Translations under genes and position numbers: made by a program | Shown here: positions 19,817 through 28,684 of the stretch, piece by piece | Position numbering within the stretch: the first letter of the stretch is position 1 | Layout: the number at the start of each line of letters is the position of its first letter | Assembly (NCBI RefSeq): GCF_003416885.1 | Contig: NZ_QVPD01000003.1 | Span: forward strand, 62,001-126,000 | Reading direction: 5' to 3' | Origin: Cognatiluteimonas weifangensis | GTDB taxonomy: Bacteria; Pseudomonadota; Gammaproteobacteria; Xanthomonadales; Xanthomonadaceae | Length of the DNA: 64,000 bases | Notes under the pieces: generated by a model | What the model was told of the DNA's origin: nothing | What the model saw: only the letters and a program-made list of their open reading frames with translations | Databases searched by the model: none

Positions 19817-19900
19817 GCGGCCCCTCCTGGCAGATGCCCAGACTGTAACTGGCGGCGGACGCAACAGGCTTGCGTAATTGCGCCATACGGCGGCGGCAGT

Positions 19901-19913
19901 GCAATATTATTGC
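19901..19913. promoter_or_regulatory. Palindromic operator between phhA and the Lrp-type gene
   Basis: GCAATA-T-TATTGC is a perfect 13-base palindrome in an otherwise G+C-rich region. The half-site-like TTGCG also occurs around 19870-19882. It lies 26 bases before the regulator ATG and 85 bases before phhA. This is consistent with Lrp/AsnC binding sites; binding is inferred. Confidence 0.6.
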
Positions 19914-19938
19914 GTCCAGTCAATGCAGGACGGGTGAA

Positions 19939-20415
19939 ATGGCCGGATCGACGCTGGACCGCACCGATTTGTTGCTGCTTGCCGAACTCCAGCGCAACGC
20001 CCGCCTGACCAACGCCGAGCTGGCCGAGCGCGTGCACCTGTCGGCCTCGGCCTGCCTGCGCCGGGTGCAGCGGCTGGAGCGCGACGGGGTGATCGCCGGC
20101 TACCGTGCCGAGATCGACCCGGAGCGGCTGGGCCTGGGCCTGCAGGCCTTCGTGCGGGTGCAACTGCGGCAGCACGACACCGCCACGGTCGCCGCCTTCG
20201 CCCGCTTCGTCAACGCCTGGGACGAGGTGGTCGCCTGCCACGCGCTGACCGGGGACATGGACTATCTGTTGCAGGTCGCGGTGCGCGATCTGGAGCACTT
20301 CTCGCGTTTCCTGCTCGACCGCCTGCTCAACCAGGCCGGCGTCGCCGACGTCAATTCCAGTTTCGTGCTGCGCACGGTCAAGGTGCTGCACGGGCCGCCG
20401 CTGCCGGACGCGTAG
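19939..20415 (+). CDS. Lrp/AsnC-family transcriptional regulator
   Basis: 158 residues: an N-terminal winged helix (LDRTDLLLLAELQRNARLTNAELAERVHLSASACLRRVQRLERDGVIAGYRAEI, quoted here only as landmarks: LDRTD at 6, HLSASACLRRVQRLE around 40-55) and a C-terminal RAM/ligand domain (FVRVQLRQHD to the end). The ATG at 19939 follows GGACGGGTGAA; the open frame upstream runs through the operator and is not conserved. Divergent from phhA, it probably senses an aromatic or branched amino acid and controls phhA and itself. Confidence 0.9.
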   Translation: MAGSTLDRTDLLLLAELQRNARLTNAELAERVHLSASACLRRVQRLERDGVIAGYRAEIDPERLGLGLQAFVRVQLRQHDTATVAAFARFVNAWDEVVACHALTGDMDYLLQVAVRDLEHFSRFLLDRLLNQAGVADVNSSFVLRTVKVLHGPPLPDA

Positions 20416-20430
20416 GCGCGGCTGCGCCGT

Positions 20431-20499
20431 CGCCCGCAGCGCGCAGCGCAAGGACAGGCGACGCGAGCCGCCGTCTGCGGCACGTGCGCGCTGCGGGCG
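20431..20499. repeat. 15-bp inverted repeat between convergent genes
   Basis: CGCCCGCAGCGCGCA (20431-20445) is exactly complementary to TGCGCGCTGCGGGCG (20485-20499), with a 39-base spacer. It lies in the 189-base convergent gap between the Lrp-type gene and the M28 peptidase. No T-run follows. It may help terminate or separate the two transcripts. Confidence 0.6.
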
Positions 20500-20604
20500 G
20501 GGCGCACGCGCCGGCACGCCGCTTCGCCGCCGCGCGCACGCAATGCCGGTGTTGGCGGCGCGCGGCCACGTGCAAGCGTCTGCGCTGCGCGCCGCGGCGC
20601 CGGC

Positions 20605-22284
20605 TCAGGGCGCGGCGTCCGGGTCGCTGCCGAAGCGCTCGCCGAAGGCGTTGCTGGGGGTCCAGCGCGGCGCCTGCGCGGCGTTGCCGACCGCCGTCCA
20701 CAGCCCCGCCGCCAGTTGCGCCAGGCGCGCGGCGTCGGCGTACTGGATCGGCTGGTGCAGGTCGTCGCAGGGCCGGTGGTAGCAGCGGCGCAGGAACTCG
20801 CGTTGCGCCAGCAGCGGCGCGGTGCGCGCGTCGGCGGGCCGGCCGGCGCTGCTTGCGGCTGCCAGGGTGCCGCCGTCCAGGTACAGCGCCGGGACGCCGG
20901 CGCGGACGAAGGCGTACTGGTCGCTGCGGGTGAACATCGTCTCCTCGGGGAACGGATCGGGCGACAGCGGCATCCGCAGCCGGCCCGCCACCCGCGCCAG
21001 CGTGGCCTGCAGGCTGGAGTAGCCGGCGCCGATCGCGACCGCGTCGCGGGTCGGCGCCAGCAGCATCGGCATGTCCAGGTTGATCGCGGCCACCGGGCGC
21101 CGGTACGGGTGCCGCGCGTGCCAGCGCGCGCCCAGCAGGCCCGGCTCCTCGGCAGTGCTGGCCAGCAGCACCAGGGTGCGGGCGGACGCGGGCGCCGCGC
21201 GCGCGGCTTCCAGCGCGATCGCGACCCCGAGCGCGTTGTCGAGCGCGCCGTTGAAGATGCCGTCGCCGCCCGGCGCCGGCAGGCTGCCCAGGTGGTCCAG
21301 ATGCGCGCTCAGCACCACCGCTTCCTGCGCCCGCCGCGGATCGGTGCCGGGCCGCGCGCCGACCACGTTGCGGCTGTCCACGGACGTGACCTCGCTGCGC
21401 GCGGCCAGCGCCAGCGGTGCCGGCAGCGGGAACCGCGGTGCCTGGCCGCTGCGTGCGGCGGCGGCCAGCGCCGCGGCGGTGTGGCCGCTGCCGTCCAGCA
21501 GCAGGTCGGCGGCCGCCGCGCTGACGGTGGCGATCACCCGCAACTGCGGGAAATCCTCCAGCGCGCTGCCATCGGCGTCGCGCAGGCGCCACTGCGGCTG
21601 CGCCCACGCCGCCGCCTGGCGCGCCCACGGCGTCCGCGCCTCGTCCTCGGCGCGGTCCAGGAACACCGCGCCGACCGCGCCGCGCGCCACCAGCGCGCGC
21701 AGCTTCTCCGCGCGCTCGGCGTGCAGCGCGCGCTGGTCCTCGGGGAAGGTCTCCGGCGCGCCGGCGAACAGCACCGCGATCTTGCCGTGCAGGTCGAGTC
21801 CGGCGAAATCGTCGTGCCCCAGGGCCGGCGCGGCGATGCCCTGGCCGACGAACAGCGCCGGCGCCTGCACGCTGCGCGCGTCGCCGTCGAACGCCGGCGC
21901 CGGCAGGTACTGCTTGCCGAAGCGCAGCACGATGCGGCGGTCGCGCCGCAGCACTTCCAGCCGCGCGCCCTGCGCCACGCGGGTGGCGGCCAGCAGCGGC
22001 ACCCGCTGGAAATAGCTGCCGGCATCGCCCGCCGGCGCCAGGCCGGCGGCGCGCATGCGTGCGGCGACGTGCTCGGCGGCGCGCTCGAACCCGGGCGTGC
22101 CGAAGCGCCGTCCCTGCATGCGGTCGTCGGCCAGGGCGGCGACGTCGGCACGGATCCGCTCGGCGGCGGCGGGCGCGGCCGCCTGCGCCGCGGCCGGCGC
22201 CGGGCTGCGGTCGCAGGCCGCCGCCGCCAGCAGCAACGGCGCCAGCAGGAAGAACGCGCGACGGCAGACCGGCTTGCAGGACAT
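20605..22284 (-). CDS. M28-family zinc metallopeptidase lipoprotein
   Basis: Predicted exported aminopeptidase-type enzyme, 559 residues from the ATG at 22284. A lipoprotein signal ends at LAAAAC. A protease-associated (PA) domain occupies roughly 130-280, and the M28 core follows with the zinc ligands SAHLDHLG, NGALDNALGVA (bridging Asp), the catalytic pair STAEEPGLLG and later LDMPM. It probably faces the periplasm. It is divergent from the TonB-dependent receptor, 242 bases apart; xanthomonads often couple such receptors with peptidases, but co-function here is a guess. Confidence 0.88.
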   Translation of the reverse strand: MSCKPVCRRAFFLLAPLLLAAAACDRSPAPAAAQAAAPAAAERIRADVAALADDRMQGRRFGTPGFERAAEHVAARMRAAGLAPAGDAGSYFQRVPLLAATRVAQGARLEVLRRDRRIVLRFGKQYLPAPAFDGDARSVQAPALFVGQGIAAPALGHDDFAGLDLHGKIAVLFAGAPETFPEDQRALHAERAEKLRALVARGAVGAVFLDRAEDEARTPWARQAAAWAQPQWRLRDADGSALEDFPQLRVIATVSAAAADLLLDGSGHTAAALAAAARSGQAPRFPLPAPLALAARSEVTSVDSRNVVGARPGTDPRRAQEAVVLSAHLDHLGSLPAPGGDGIFNGALDNALGVAIALEAARAAPASARTLVLLASTAEEPGLLGARWHARHPYRRPVAAINLDMPMLLAPTRDAVAIGAGYSSLQATLARVAGRLRMPLSPDPFPEETMFTRSDQYAFVRAGVPALYLDGGTLAAASSAGRPADARTAPLLAQREFLRRCYHRPCDDLHQPIQYADAARLAQLAAGLWTAVGNAAQAPRWTPSNAFGERFGSDPDAAP

Positions 22285-22526
22285 GGGCGACTCCGGAAGT
22301 GGCGGCGACGCTAGCACAGCGGCCGCCGTCCGCGGCCAGGCTCGCGGCGGACTTCCCGCCCGCGCATCGCCTGCCAGGGCCTGCGTGCGCACGTTCCGCT
22401 GCGATTCCGCCGCGCGCGCCCTGCGCGTCGGATGCCGGGGCATTCGCCACCCGCGCATTGCCGCAGCGGCTGCGCTGTAGCACCATCACGGGCGGGGGCG
22501 CGCCTGCGCCAACTCTCGGGGAACCC

Positions 22527-24899
22527 ATGACCATGATCCGTCGACCGTCGCCGCGGTTGCTGGCCCTTGCCATCGCCGCGTTGCTGCCTTGCACCGCATT
22601 CGCACAGTCCGACGCCGCGCCAGCCGCCGCCGCGGCGCCGCCGGCGCAGCAGGCCGAGCCCCAACCGGCGGAAAACCCGCAGGCGGAAAGCCCGCAGGCG
22701 ACAAGCCAGCAGCCCGCCGCGGCCGAGCCGGTCACGCTCGGCGCGGTGCGGGTCACCGCCGAGCGCCGGGTGCAGGACATCCAGGACGTGCCGATGGCGA
22801 TCACCACCGTCGACGGCGAGAAGCTGCAGGTGCTGACCTCCGGCGGCGACGACATCCGCCTGCTGTCCGGGCGCCTGCCCAGCCTCAACATCGAGTCCTC
22901 CTACGGGCGCTCGTTCCCGCGCTTCTACGTGCGCGGCCTCGGTAATTCCGACTTCGACCTCAACGCCTCGCAGCCGGTATCGCTGGTGTACGACGACGTG
23001 GTGCAGGAAAACCCGATCCTCAAGGGCTTTCCGATGTTCGACATGGACAGCGTCGAGATGTACCGCGGCCCGCAGGGCACCCTGTTCGGGCGCAACTCGC
23101 CGGCCGGCGTGATCCGCTTCTCCTCGGCGCGGCCGCAGCAGGAATTCGGCGGCTACGGCCGCGTTTCCTACGGCAGCTACGGCACCGCCAACGTCGAGGG
23201 CGCGCTGACCGGCGCGCTGTCGTCGACGGTCTCGGCGCGCGTCTCGCTGCTGCACCAGCGCCGCGACGACTGGGTCGACAACGTCAACAACGGCCCCGGC
23301 GACGACCTCGAGGGCTATCGCGACACCGCCGCGCGGCTGCAGTTCCTGTTCAGCCCGTCGGACACGTTCGAGGCGCTGGCCAACGTGCACATGCGCAGGC
23401 TCGACGGCACCGCGCGCGTGTTCCGCGCCGGCGCCATCCGCCCCGGCTCCAACGACATCGCCGACGGCATCGAGCGCGACAAGGTCAGCATCGACGCCGG
23501 CAACGAGCAGACCCTGCGCCAGGTCGGCGGCAGCCTGCGCATGCGCTGGGACCTGGGTCGCACCACACTGCATTCGATCACCGGCTACGAGAGCGTCACC
23601 GACTACTACAGCCGCGGCGACATCGACGGCGGCTCGATCTACGACCAGTTCCCGCCCAACGAGCCGGGCGAGGCGCTGTTCCCGGCCGAATCCGCCGACG
23701 GCCTGCCCTCGCACCGCCAGCTGAGCCAGGAGTTCCGCCTGGAATCCAACGAATGGGGTCGCTTCGACTGGCAGGCGGGCCTGTTCTGGTTCGACGAGAA
23801 GATCGACATCGACAGCTTCTCCTACGACGGCTTCGGCGGCGCGCAGAACGGCTACGCCAAACAGCACCAGGACAACACCGCGTGGGCGGTGTTCGCCTCC
23901 GGCGACTACGACCTCAGCGAGCGCCTGAGCCTGCGCGGCGGCCTGCGCTACACCAAGGACGAGAAGGACTTCGTCGCCGAGCGCGTGCAGGGGCCGTTCG
24001 GGTCCGGCCCGATCGCACCGATCGCGGTCAGCCCCAGCGACGACGACGTCAGCTGGGACCTGAGCGCGATCTACAAGCTCAGCGACGCCACCAACGTCTA
24101 CGCGCGCGTGGCCAAGGGCTTCCGCGCCCCCAGCGTGCAGGGCCGGCTGATGTTCGCCAACGCCGCGCTGCCGGCGGACGAACTGGTCACCGTCGGCCAG
24201 ACCGAAACCGTGCTGTCGTGGGAAGCCGGGATCAAGTCGCAGCTGTGGGACAACCGCATGCGGATCGGCTTCGCGCTGTTCCGCTACACGGTCGACGACC
24301 AGCAGCTGACCGCGGTCGGCGGCGACGCCAACGTCGCGCGCCTGGTCAACGCCGACAAGGTCGTCGGCCAGGGCGCGGAGCTCGACCTGGAGGCCTACCT
24401 GACGCCGAACCTGCTGGTGACCCTGGGCGCCAGCTACAACGACACCGAGATCGACGATCCCGACCTGTCGGTGTTCCCGTGCGCGCTCGACGTGGGCTTC
24501 AGCTTCTGCGGCGTGCGCGACCCGGAGAGCAGCGCCCGCCCGGGCACCGTGCTGATCGACGGCAATCCGCTGCCGCAGGCGCCCAGGCACGTCTACAACT
24601 TCACCGCGCGCTACGGCATCCCGCTGGGCGACGGCGAGCTGTTCGCCTACACCGACTGGGCCTACCGCAGCGAGGCCAGCTTCTTCCTCTACGATTCGGT
24701 CTCCTTCCGCAGCCAGCCCTCGACCGAAGGCGGCCTGCGCCTGGGCTACAACTGGGCCGACGGCGATTACGAGGTCGCGCTGTTCGGCCGCAACATCACC
24801 GACGAGATGACGGCGGTGTCGGGCATCGATTTCAACAACCTCACCGGCATGCTCAACGAGCCGCGTACCTGGGGCCTGCAGTTCAGCGCCAAGTTCTGA
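22527..24899 (+). CDS. TonB-dependent outer-membrane receptor
   Basis: 790 residues from the ATG at 22527 (an ATG two codons later is equally possible). A signal peptide ends at TAFAQ, then comes an Ala/Pro/Gln-rich linker, the plug domain (about 75-200, with VRVTAERRVQDIQDVPMAIT as the likely TonB-box side, FYVRGLGNSDFD and RGPQGTLFGRNSPAGVIRF), and a 22-strand barrel ending in the aromatic LQFSAKF. The sequence resembles the FyuA/pesticin and CirA-like branch, which imports siderophores or other ligands; the substrate cannot be told. Energised by the TonB-ExbBD complex at 5.8-8.2 kb. Confidence 0.92.
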   Translation: MTMIRRPSPRLLALAIAALLPCTAFAQSDAAPAAAAAPPAQQAEPQPAENPQAESPQATSQQPAAAEPVTLGAVRVTAERRVQDIQDVPMAITTVDGEKLQVLTSGGDDIRLLSGRLPSLNIESSYGRSFPRFYVRGLGNSDFDLNASQPVSLVYDDVVQENPILKGFPMFDMDSVEMYRGPQGTLFGRNSPAGVIRFSSARPQQEFGGYGRVSYGSYGTANVEGALTGALSSTVSARVSLLHQRRDDWVDNVNNGPGDDLEGYRDTAARLQFLFSPSDTFEALANVHMRRLDGTARVFRAGAIRPGSNDIADGIERDKVSIDAGNEQTLRQVGGSLRMRWDLGRTTLHSITGYESVTDYYSRGDIDGGSIYDQFPPNEPGEALFPAESADGLPSHRQLSQEFRLESNEWGRFDWQAGLFWFDEKIDIDSFSYDGFGGAQNGYAKQHQDNTAWAVFASGDYDLSERLSLRGGLRYTKDEKDFVAERVQGPFGSGPIAPIAVSPSDDDVSWDLSAIYKLSDATNVYARVAKGFRAPSVQGRLMFANAALPADELVTVGQTETVLSWEAGIKSQLWDNRMRIGFALFRYTVDDQQLTAVGGDANVARLVNADKVVGQGAELDLEAYLTPNLLVTLGASYNDTEIDDPDLSVFPCALDVGFSFCGVRDPESSARPGTVLIDGNPLPQAPRHVYNFTARYGIPLGDGELFAYTDWAYRSEASFFLYDSVSFRSQPSTEGGLRLGYNWADGDYEVALFGRNITDEMTAVSGIDFNNLTGMLNEPRTWGLQFSAKF

Positions 24900-24920
24900 G
24901 TCCCGCGACAGCGGCCCGGC

Positions 24921-24944
24921 GGCGCCCGGCACAGGCCGGGCGCC
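24921..24944. terminator. Hairpin between convergent receptor and rhomboid genes
   Basis: GGCGCCCGG (24921-24929), loop CACAGG and CCGGGCGCC (24936-24944) form a 9-bp perfect stem 21 bases after the receptor stop. There is no clear T-run, so termination is uncertain. Confidence 0.4.
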
Positions 24945-24974
24945 CTGGTGTTCAGGGGCCGGGTGTTCGGGGCC

Positions 24975-25016
24975 TGCCGCTCAGGGCGTGCCGTTCAGGG
25001 CCTGCGGTTCAGGGCG
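24975..25016. repeat. Three tandem 14-bp repeats at the rhomboid 3' end
   Basis: TGCCGCTCAGGGCG, TGCCGTTCAGGGCC and TGCGGTTCAGGGCG follow each other without gaps. The last one contains the rhomboid stop codon (25009-25011 on the minus strand). This is a likely slippage-prone stretch that could shift the C-terminus. Confidence 0.7.
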
Positions 25017-25803
25017 TGTCGCCGCGGCGCGGCGGGAACGGCAGCACCGTGCCGCCGCGTTCGCGCTGCGGGCGTTGCCACAGCACCGGCACGTCCGCCG
25101 GCGACGCCGGTTCGAACTGGTCGCGCTCGGCCGTGGCCGCGGCGGCGGTCTGTGCGGCGCGCTCTTCCTCGAGTTCCCAGCTGTAGCGCTGGCGCGGCGG
25201 CAGCGGATCGCTGCGCCGCAGCAGCCAGGCCGCCAGCAGCCCCGCGACGGCGCCGCCCAGGTGCGCCTGCCAGGACACGCCCGGCTCGCGCGGCAGCACC
25301 GTCAGCAGCATCCCGCCGTAGAACATGAAGGCGATCATCGCCGCGGCGACCGCGGCGCGGTCGCGGCGCAGCAGGCCGAGCGCGAACACCAGGAACAGCA
25401 GGCCGTGGCTCAGGCCGCTGGCGCCCAGATGGTGGCTGCCGACGGCGCCCAGCAGCCAGGCGCCCAGCCCCGAGCCCAGCCACAGCAGCGGCAGCGCGCG
25501 CAGCGTCGCCCGCGGGTAGACGGTGCCGGCCAGGGTGCCCAGCAGCAGCAGCGCGACCGCGTTGGCGGCGAGGTGCCCGGGCGAGCCGTGCAGCAGCGGC
25601 GCGGTCAGCAGCCCGAGCAGGCCGTGCGGCGACTGCGGCGCGATCGCCAGCGCACGCCAGTCCAGCGTCTGCTGCGCGCCGAACGCCAGCAGCAGCAGCA
25701 ACACGAACGCCAGGCTGGCGCTGAGCGCGCGCCGCAGCCGGCGACGGTCGTGCGCGCGCTGCGCCTGCGGATCCGGCGCGGGGGCGGGGGCGGGCAACTG
25801 CAT
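25009..25803 (-). CDS. Rhomboid-family intramembrane serine protease
   Basis: 264 residues with about six membrane helices between residues 25 and 200. The catalytic serine lies in the GxSG motif HLGASGLSHG (about 125-134) and the partner histidine in SWQAHLGGAVAGLLAAW. The HG/LLHGSPGHLAANAVALLLLG loop matches the helix-2 His/Asn region of rhomboids. The C-terminal tail (about 200-264) is cytoplasmic and charged (YSWELEEERAAQ). The physiological substrate is unknown. Convergent with the receptor gene. Confidence 0.87.
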   Translation of the reverse strand: MQLPAPAPAPDPQAQRAHDRRRLRRALSASLAFVLLLLLAFGAQQTLDWRALAIAPQSPHGLLGLLTAPLLHGSPGHLAANAVALLLLGTLAGTVYPRATLRALPLLWLGSGLGAWLLGAVGSHHLGASGLSHGLLFLVFALGLLRRDRAAVAAAMIAFMFYGGMLLTVLPREPGVSWQAHLGGAVAGLLAAWLLRRSDPLPPRQRYSWELEEERAAQTAAAATAERDQFEPASPADVPVLWQRPQRERGGTVLPFPPRRGDTP

Positions 25804-25887
25804 GCCACGAGGATGGCGGCGGATCGCGCCGATGCAAGCCCGGCCGGGGCAGGCGCGGGCAGCCGGTGCGCACGGGCGGCTGCAGGC

Positions 25888-26880
25888 TCAGCGGCGGGCG
25901 GGCGGCGGACGCGCGGGCCGCCGCGCCGGGACCGGCGTGCGGGCCGGCCGCAGCAGGCTCAGCGCGATCGTGCTGCCGACGATCCCCGCCACCACCGCCA
26001 GCGACAGCAGGACCGGCAACTTGTAGAGATCGGCCAGCAGCATCTTCGCGCCGATGAAGGCCAGCACCAGCGCCAGCCCGTAAGGCAGCAGGTGGAAACG
26101 GTCGGCCATGCCCTGCAGCAGGAAGAACATCGCGCGCAGCCCCAGCACCGCGAACACGTTGGAGGTCAGCACGATGAACGGGTCGGCGGTGATGGCGAAG
26201 ATCGCCGGGATCGAATCCACCGCGAAGATCACGTCGGTGACCGCGATCATCACCAGCACGATGAACAGCGGCGTGAACTTGCGCCGCGCGCCGCGGCCGA
26301 TCCACAGCGCGCTGCCGTAATAGCGGCGCAGGAACGGCAGCCGCGCGGTCACCCAGCGCAGCACCGGATTGCGCTCCAGATCCGGCGGCGCGCCCGCCGC
26401 GCGCCACATCTTCACCCCGGTCAGCAGCAGGAAGGCGCCGAACAGATACAGGATCCAGTGGAACCGGGCCAGCAGCGCCGCGCCGATGAAGATCAGGATC
26501 GCGCGCAGCACGATGGCGCCGAGGATGCCGATCACCAGCACCCGCTGGCGCTGCGCCTCGGGCACCGCGAAGTAGCCGAACAGCATCAGGAACACGAAGA
26601 TGTTGTCGATCGCCAGCGCTTTTTCCACCAGGTAGCCGGTCAGGAACTCCATGCCGATGCGCTGCCCGGCCGCGGCCCCGAACTGCTGCCCGGTCTGCCA
26701 CCACAGCCAGGCGTTGAACGCCAGCGCCAGCGCCACCCAGCCCAGGCTCCACCAGGCGGCTTCCCGGAACGTGACCTTGTGCGGCCCCCCGTGCCGCATC
26801 AGCACCAGGTCGATCGCCAGCGCGGCGAGCACCACGCCGCCGAAGACCAGCCACAGGAAGGGGGAAGCGATCGTCTGCAT
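25888..26880 (-). CDS. TerC/Alx-family integral membrane protein (probable Mn exporter)
   Basis: 330 residues from the ATG at 26880, with 8-9 membrane helices. The conserved TerC motifs contain intramembrane acidic residues: YLVEKALAIDNIFVFLMLFGYF and AVTDVIFAVDSIPAIFAITADPFIV. Alx/TerC proteins are reported to export manganese, often to metallate exported enzymes or resist metal/alkaline stress. Support comes from the leader, which contains a recognisable yybP-ykoY manganese riboswitch. The C-terminus is Arg/Pro rich. An upstream in-frame ATG at 26964 falls in the riboswitch core and is rejected. Confidence 0.9.
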   Translation of the reverse strand: MQTIASPFLWLVFGGVVLAALAIDLVLMRHGGPHKVTFREAAWWSLGWVALALAFNAWLWWQTGQQFGAAAGQRIGMEFLTGYLVEKALAIDNIFVFLMLFGYFAVPEAQRQRVLVIGILGAIVLRAILIFIGAALLARFHWILYLFGAFLLLTGVKMWRAAGAPPDLERNPVLRWVTARLPFLRRYYGSALWIGRGARRKFTPLFIVLVMIAVTDVIFAVDSIPAIFAITADPFIVLTSNVFAVLGLRAMFFLLQGMADRFHLLPYGLALVLAFIGAKMLLADLYKLPVLLSLAVVAGIVGSTIALSLLRPARTPVPARRPARPPPARR

Positions 26881-26939
26881 GCCGGCTCCAGGGATGCGAG
26901 CGGCGGACGTGTCTCTGCAGGAGGCAGGGAAGGAGCACG

Positions 26940-27044
26940 CTTCGCCGTTCGGCGAAGGTCTCACCCACAGGCCGCTGGCCTGCCACGGCGCCGGGGCCTG
27001 AGCCCGTCATGACGACGACCGTGTACGGAGTTACTCCCCTTCCT
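26940..27044 (-). promoter_or_regulatory. yybP-ykoY manganese riboswitch upstream of the TerC-family gene
   Basis: On the minus strand the two hallmark loops are present: GGGGAGTAAC (27039-27030) and GGTGAGACC (26965-26957). The closing P1 stem pairs GAAGG (27042-27038) with CCTTC (26958-26954). A competing hairpin CTTCGCC-GAAC-GGCGAAG (26957-26940) uses the 3' strand of P1, so the two folds exclude each other; this looks like the expression platform. No T-run follows, so control is more likely translational or Rho-linked. The family is known to sense Mn2+ and to precede mntP, alx and terC genes. Confidence 0.85.
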
Positions 27045-27088
27045 GGGCGACAATACCGGTTTTCCGTGACAACCGTGTGATCGCCGCC

Positions 27089-28273
27089 ATGGCCGAGCCG
27101 CTGCCCGTCGTCCGCCTCAGGAACGCCTGGAACTCCACCCACCCGTGGATTTTCCAGCGCCTGGTGGAAAAACCCGCGCAGCGGCCCAAGCCCGGCAGCC
27201 TGGTGGAGGTGGTCGGCGTCGACGGCGTGTTCGTCGGCCGCGGCTTCTACAACGGCCATTCGCGGATCGCGCTGCGGATGCTGGAAAACGATCCCGACGT
27301 GGCGGTGGACGCGTCCTGGTTCCTGCGCAAGCTCGCCGAAGCGGTGCGCCTGCGCCGCGAAGTCCTGCAGCTGGACGAGGCGAGCAACGCCTGGCGCGTG
27401 TTCCACAGCGAGGGCGACGGCATCAGCGGGCTGGTGGTCGACCGCTACGACGACCTGCTGGTGGTCGGCTTCTTCAGCGCCGGCGCGTGGCGCCACCGCG
27501 AATGGATCTTCGATGCGCTGCGCACGCTGTTCCCGGGCTGCCGCTTCCACAGCTTCGCCGACGAGCACGTGCAGAAACAGGAAAGCTTCGACTACAAGGA
27601 CACCCTGGGCACCGCGCCGGCCACCATCAGCGAATACGGCATCCGCTTCCGCGCCGACCCGGCCGGCGCGCACAAGACCGGCTTTTTCGCCGACCAGCGC
27701 GAGAACCGCCAGTGGCTGTCGCAGCGCTGCGCGGGCAAGCGCGTGCTGGATTTGTGCTGCAACACCGGCGGCTTCGCGGTGTACGCTGCCGTGCGCGGCG
27801 CCAGCGAAGTGATCGGCATCGACATCGATCCCGCGGTGCTCGACATCGCCCGGGAGAACGCGCACCTCAACGCGCCGTTCCGCAGCGGCGTCAAGCCGCG
27901 CTTCGTGCAGGCCGACCTGTTCCCGTGGCTGCGCGACGCCGCGGCCAACGGCGAGCGCTTCGACGTGGTGGTGCTGGATCCGGCCAAGATGACCCGCGAC
28001 CGCGAGCAGGTGATCCCGGCGCTGAAGAAATACCTGGACATGAACAAGCTGGCGCTGGGCGTGCTGCGCCCCGGCGGCTTGTTCGCGACGTTCTCCTGCA
28101 CCGGCCTGGTCAGCGAGGAGCAGTTCCTCGACATGCTGCGCCGCGCCGCGTTCTACGCCGGGCGCACGCTGCAGGTGCTCAAGGTGGCCGGCGCCGGGGC
28201 CGACCACCCGTGGCTGGCGCAGGTGCCCGAGTCGCGCTACCTCAAGGCGGTGTTCTGCCGCGCTCTCGACTGA
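27089..28273 (+). CDS. rlmI: 23S rRNA (cytosine-C5) methyltransferase RlmI-type
   Basis: SAM-dependent methyltransferase acting on 23S rRNA (C1962 in E. coli). 394 residues from the ATG at 27089; a GTG four codons upstream is the alternative. An N-terminal PUA-like domain (about 5-75, with NAWNSTHPWIFQ and GFYNGHSRIALRML) is followed by the Rossmann methyltransferase: GFFADQRENRQWL, motif I LDLCCNTGGFAVYAA, DIDPAVLD and motif IV DVVVLDPAKMTRDRE, then FSCTGLVSEEQF. It is divergent from the riboswitch transcript, with under 50 bases separating the riboswitch and the ATG. Confidence 0.92.
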   Translation: MAEPLPVVRLRNAWNSTHPWIFQRLVEKPAQRPKPGSLVEVVGVDGVFVGRGFYNGHSRIALRMLENDPDVAVDASWFLRKLAEAVRLRREVLQLDEASNAWRVFHSEGDGISGLVVDRYDDLLVVGFFSAGAWRHREWIFDALRTLFPGCRFHSFADEHVQKQESFDYKDTLGTAPATISEYGIRFRADPAGAHKTGFFADQRENRQWLSQRCAGKRVLDLCCNTGGFAVYAAVRGASEVIGIDIDPAVLDIARENAHLNAPFRSGVKPRFVQADLFPWLRDAAANGERFDVVVLDPAKMTRDREQVIPALKKYLDMNKLALGVLRPGGLFATFSCTGLVSEEQFLDMLRRAAFYAGRTLQVLKVAGAGADHPWLAQVPESRYLKAVFCRALD

Positions 28274-28557
28274 GGCCGCGTCGCATCCGCGTCCGCCGGT
28301 GCCAGGCGGGCGCTGAAGCGCCGGCCGACGCGGCGGCGGATGTAGCGGTCCAGCCCGCGGCCGGCGCGCGCCAGCGCCTGCATCCGCGCGACGTGGCCGG
28401 GGCCGGGGCAGTCGTGGTCGTACAGATGGACCGCGCCGTCGACGAAGCGCACCGCGATCGCCCCCGGCAGCAGGCTGAAGGCGGCCACGCCGGAATGCCC
28501 GCTCAGGTTGGCATAGGGGCGGAACGGCGGCAGCGTCAGGGCCTGCATGCGGTCCAT
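28237..28557 (-). CDS. Small conserved protein, KTSC-like
   Basis: 106 residues with a stretch reading GVAAFSLLPGAIAVRFVDGAVHLYDHDCPG and then ALARAGRGLDRYIRRRVGRRF (landmarks only). The pattern of a short beta-rich module with 'VRFVDG...YDH' followed by a helix with Ala-Gly-x-Gly-Leu-x-x-x-Ile resembles the KTSC domain found in small phage and bacterial proteins of unknown role. The 3' end overlaps the rlmI 3' end by 37 bases in convergent orientation. The gene is plausible but short, and the start (28557 or 28548) is uncertain. Confidence 0.55.
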   Translation of the reverse strand: MDRMQALTLPPFRPYANLSGHSGVAAFSLLPGAIAVRFVDGAVHLYDHDCPGPGHVARMQALARAGRGLDRYIRRRVGRRFSARLAPADADATRPQSRARQNTALR

Positions 28558-28684
28558 GCCCCGATCCTAGGCGGCAGCCGGTGTGCGCCGGATGATGGAC
28601 CGCGCCGTGCGCCGCGGACCGCGGGTCGGCGTGGCCGCGGGGGCCGGTCGCACCGCCTGCGACCGGCGCCGCTACACTGGCCGC

